A stretch of DNA of 64,000 nucleotides from Brachybacterium faecium DSM 4810 (GTDB lineage: Bacteria > Actinomycetota > Actinomycetes > Actinomycetales > Dermabacteraceae): NCBI GenBank assembly GCA_000023405.1, contig CP001643.1, positions 806,001 to 870,000 on the forward strand, written 5' to 3'. The position numbers were made by a program, and so were the translations under genes. Below the pieces are notes generated by a model. The model had not been told where the DNA came from. It worked only from the letters and a program-made list of their open reading frames with translations, and made no database searches. Below, piece after piece: positions 62,824-64,000 of the stretch. Positions within the stretch are counted from its first letter, which is position 1. Every line of letters begins with the position of its first letter.

Positions 62824-64000
62824 GGGGCCACCTCCCGGGCCGCGCGGTCCGCGGCGACGAAGCGGCGCACCAGCGTGTGCCCCTCGGTGATGCCGCAGCG
62901 GCGCGCGAGCTCGTGCAGGCCGGTGGTGACCAGGTCGGCCCGCGCGGCGAGGCCCGGGTCGGTGAGCACCACGGCGGGATGCTCGTCGGCCAGCAGGCGC
63001 CCGCCCGAGAGCACCAGCACCCGCTCGGTGTACTCGAGCGCGAGATGCATGTCGTGGGTGATCAGCACGACGGTGGTGCCGGCGGTGTTGACCTGGCGCA
63101 GGAAGTCCATGAACTCGGTGTAGTGGGCGAAGTCCTGCCCGGCGGTGGGCTCGTCGAGGATCAGCACCTCCGGCTCGAGGGCGAGGACGGAGGCGATCGT
63201 GACCCGTTTCCTCTGGCCGTGGCTGAGGGCGGAGACCGGCCAGGAGCGGAAGGGGCGCAGCCCGCAGATCTCCAGCACGGCGGCGGTGCGCCCCTCGCTC
63301 TCCTCCCGCCCCAGGCCGCGCGCCCGCAGGCCCAGCGCGATCTCCTCGGTGACCTGCGGCTGGGAGATCATCTGGCCGGGTTCCTGGAGCACGAAGCCGA
63401 CCCGCTCGCCGCGCTCGGTGAGGCTCCATCCGTGCGCGTCGACGCCCCCGATGCGCAGCCGGCCGCCGGTGGCGCGCTCGAAGCCGCAGATCACCCGGGC
63501 GAGCGTGGACTTGCCGGCACCGTTGGAGCCGAGCACGCCGAGCATCTCGCCGCGCGCGATGCGGGCGCTGACCTCCGCGAGGGCGAGGGTGGAGCGCTCG
63601 GGGCCGACGGGGATCTCGCAGCGCAGCTGCTCGAGCTCGAGAGCCGGGGCCCTCTCACCGACCCCGTCCGCCCCGCCCGCTCCGTCGGCCGCGGCGGCCG
63701 CGGCGTCCCCACCGTCGCGGACCCAGCGGCGCACCGCCGCGATCTGGTCCTCGTCCAGGTCCATGTCCGCGCTGCGCGCGGGACGCTGCTCGGCGCGCAC
63801 CGGCGCTCCCGCGTATCGCAGCGCCGCGACATGCAGGGGCGGGCGGATGCCGTGCCGCTCCAGCAGCCCGGAGGCGAGGAGCTGCGCGGGCGGGGCGTCG
63901 GCGACGATGCGGCCGCCGTCCATCAGCACGATCCGGTCCACGTCGCGGTGCAGCACGTCCTCGAGCCGGTGCTCGACGAGGAGGATCGTGCGGGAGTGAT
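62820..64000 (-). CDS. ECF transporter double ATPase (partial, runs off window end)
   Basis: The visible 393 residues are the C-terminal part of a fused double ATP-binding subunit of an ECF transporter, of YkoD type. The end of the first ATPase is seen (HRLEDVLHRDVDRIVLMDGG), then a linker (about 70 residues), then a complete second ATPase: Walker A LGSNGAGKSTL, signature ALSHGQRKR (a SHGQ variant), Walker B VLILDEPTAGQD and switch ITHDMHLALE. The first half and start lie beyond the window. It overlaps ecfT and is cotranscribed with it. Confidence 0.9.
   Translation of the reverse strand, partial: HSRTILLVEHRLEDVLHRDVDRIVLMDGGRIVADAPPAQLLASGLLERHGIRPPLHVAALRYAGAPVRAEQRPARSADMDLDEDQIAAVRRWVRDGGDAAAAAADGAGGADGVGERAPALELEQLRCEIPVGPERSTLALAEVSARIARGEMLGVLGSNGAGKSTLARVICGFERATGGRLRIGGVDAHGWSLTERGERVGFVLQEPGQMISQPQVTEEIALGLRARGLGREESEGRTAAVLEICGLRPFRSWPVSALSHGQRKRVTIASVLALEPEVLILDEPTAGQDFAHYTEFMDFLRQVNTAGTTVVLITHDMHLALEYTERVLVLSGGRLLADEHPAVVLTDPGLAARADLVTTGLHELARRCGITEGHTLVRRFVAADRAAREVAP

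Overview
The window is very GC-rich, uses GTG and TTG starts freely, has several genes without a Shine-Dalgarno site, and carries typical actinobacterial families (DUF3263, LytR_C, DUF6636-like, FprA-type reductase, Ku/LigD). It is ordinary chromosome of a high-GC actinobacterium. A Brachybacterium/Dermabacteraceae-like organism is my inference from gene content, not proven. No phage, insertion sequence, CRISPR array or rRNA operon was seen. Two tRNA genes are present (Ser-GCT and Thr-TGT).

Layout. 1-2.3 kb: 5' part of a mannitol PTS permease, a VTT-domain membrane protein and a decayed GntR regulator with an intact palindrome upstream. 2.3-6.4 kb: a small monooxygenase-fold protein, then divergent ku and ligD (non-homologous end joining). 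6.4-9.7 kb: cold-shock gene with a long leader, an M50B-like membrane protease and a lipase-maturation-factor homologue. 9.7-13.6 kb: zinc alcohol dehydrogenase, bioY, YdcF-like and CPBP membrane proteins. 13.7-16.3 kb: tagaturonate epimerase divergent from a LacI regulator, with LacI-type operators between them. 16.4-18.9 kb: K+ channel with RCK domains, peroxiredoxin, tRNA-Ser. 19-23.3 kb: FadR-type regulator divergent from an ectoine-type ABC importer (ehuBCDA). 23.5-30.5 kb: ppc, aldo-keto reductase, two GNATs, App1-like phosphatase and an LMW phosphatase. 30.5-38.3 kb: acidic surface protein, pgm, a PiT/DUF47 phosphate-uptake pair and small membrane proteins. 38.3-45.9 kb: ROK regulator facing an operon for alpha-galactosidase and a sugar ABC importer. 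46-49 kb: AlaA-like aminotransferase and FprA-type reductase, separated by a perfect palindrome and a heptamer tandem repeat. 49.2-55.5 kb: transglutaminase, ATP-grasp/alpha-E and AIM24 operon, divergent from a membrane Ser/Thr kinase. 55.7-64 kb: DsbA-like protein, tRNA-Thr, LRV/DUF6636-like protein, ung, DUF3263 and LytR_C genes, CIRCE-controlled groEL, and an ECF transporter module cut by the window end.

How genes work together. Carbon uptake is prominent: the mannitol PTS, the galactoside operon, the uronate epimerase with its LacI regulator, and the ectoine importer each sit next to a likely local regulator. Phosphate uptake (PiT/DUF47), NHEJ (Ku/LigD) and the ATP-grasp/alpha-E/transglutaminase cluster are self-contained modules. 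Dispersed GC-rich palindromes of one sequence family lie in three gene gaps and are the most distinctive non-coding feature.
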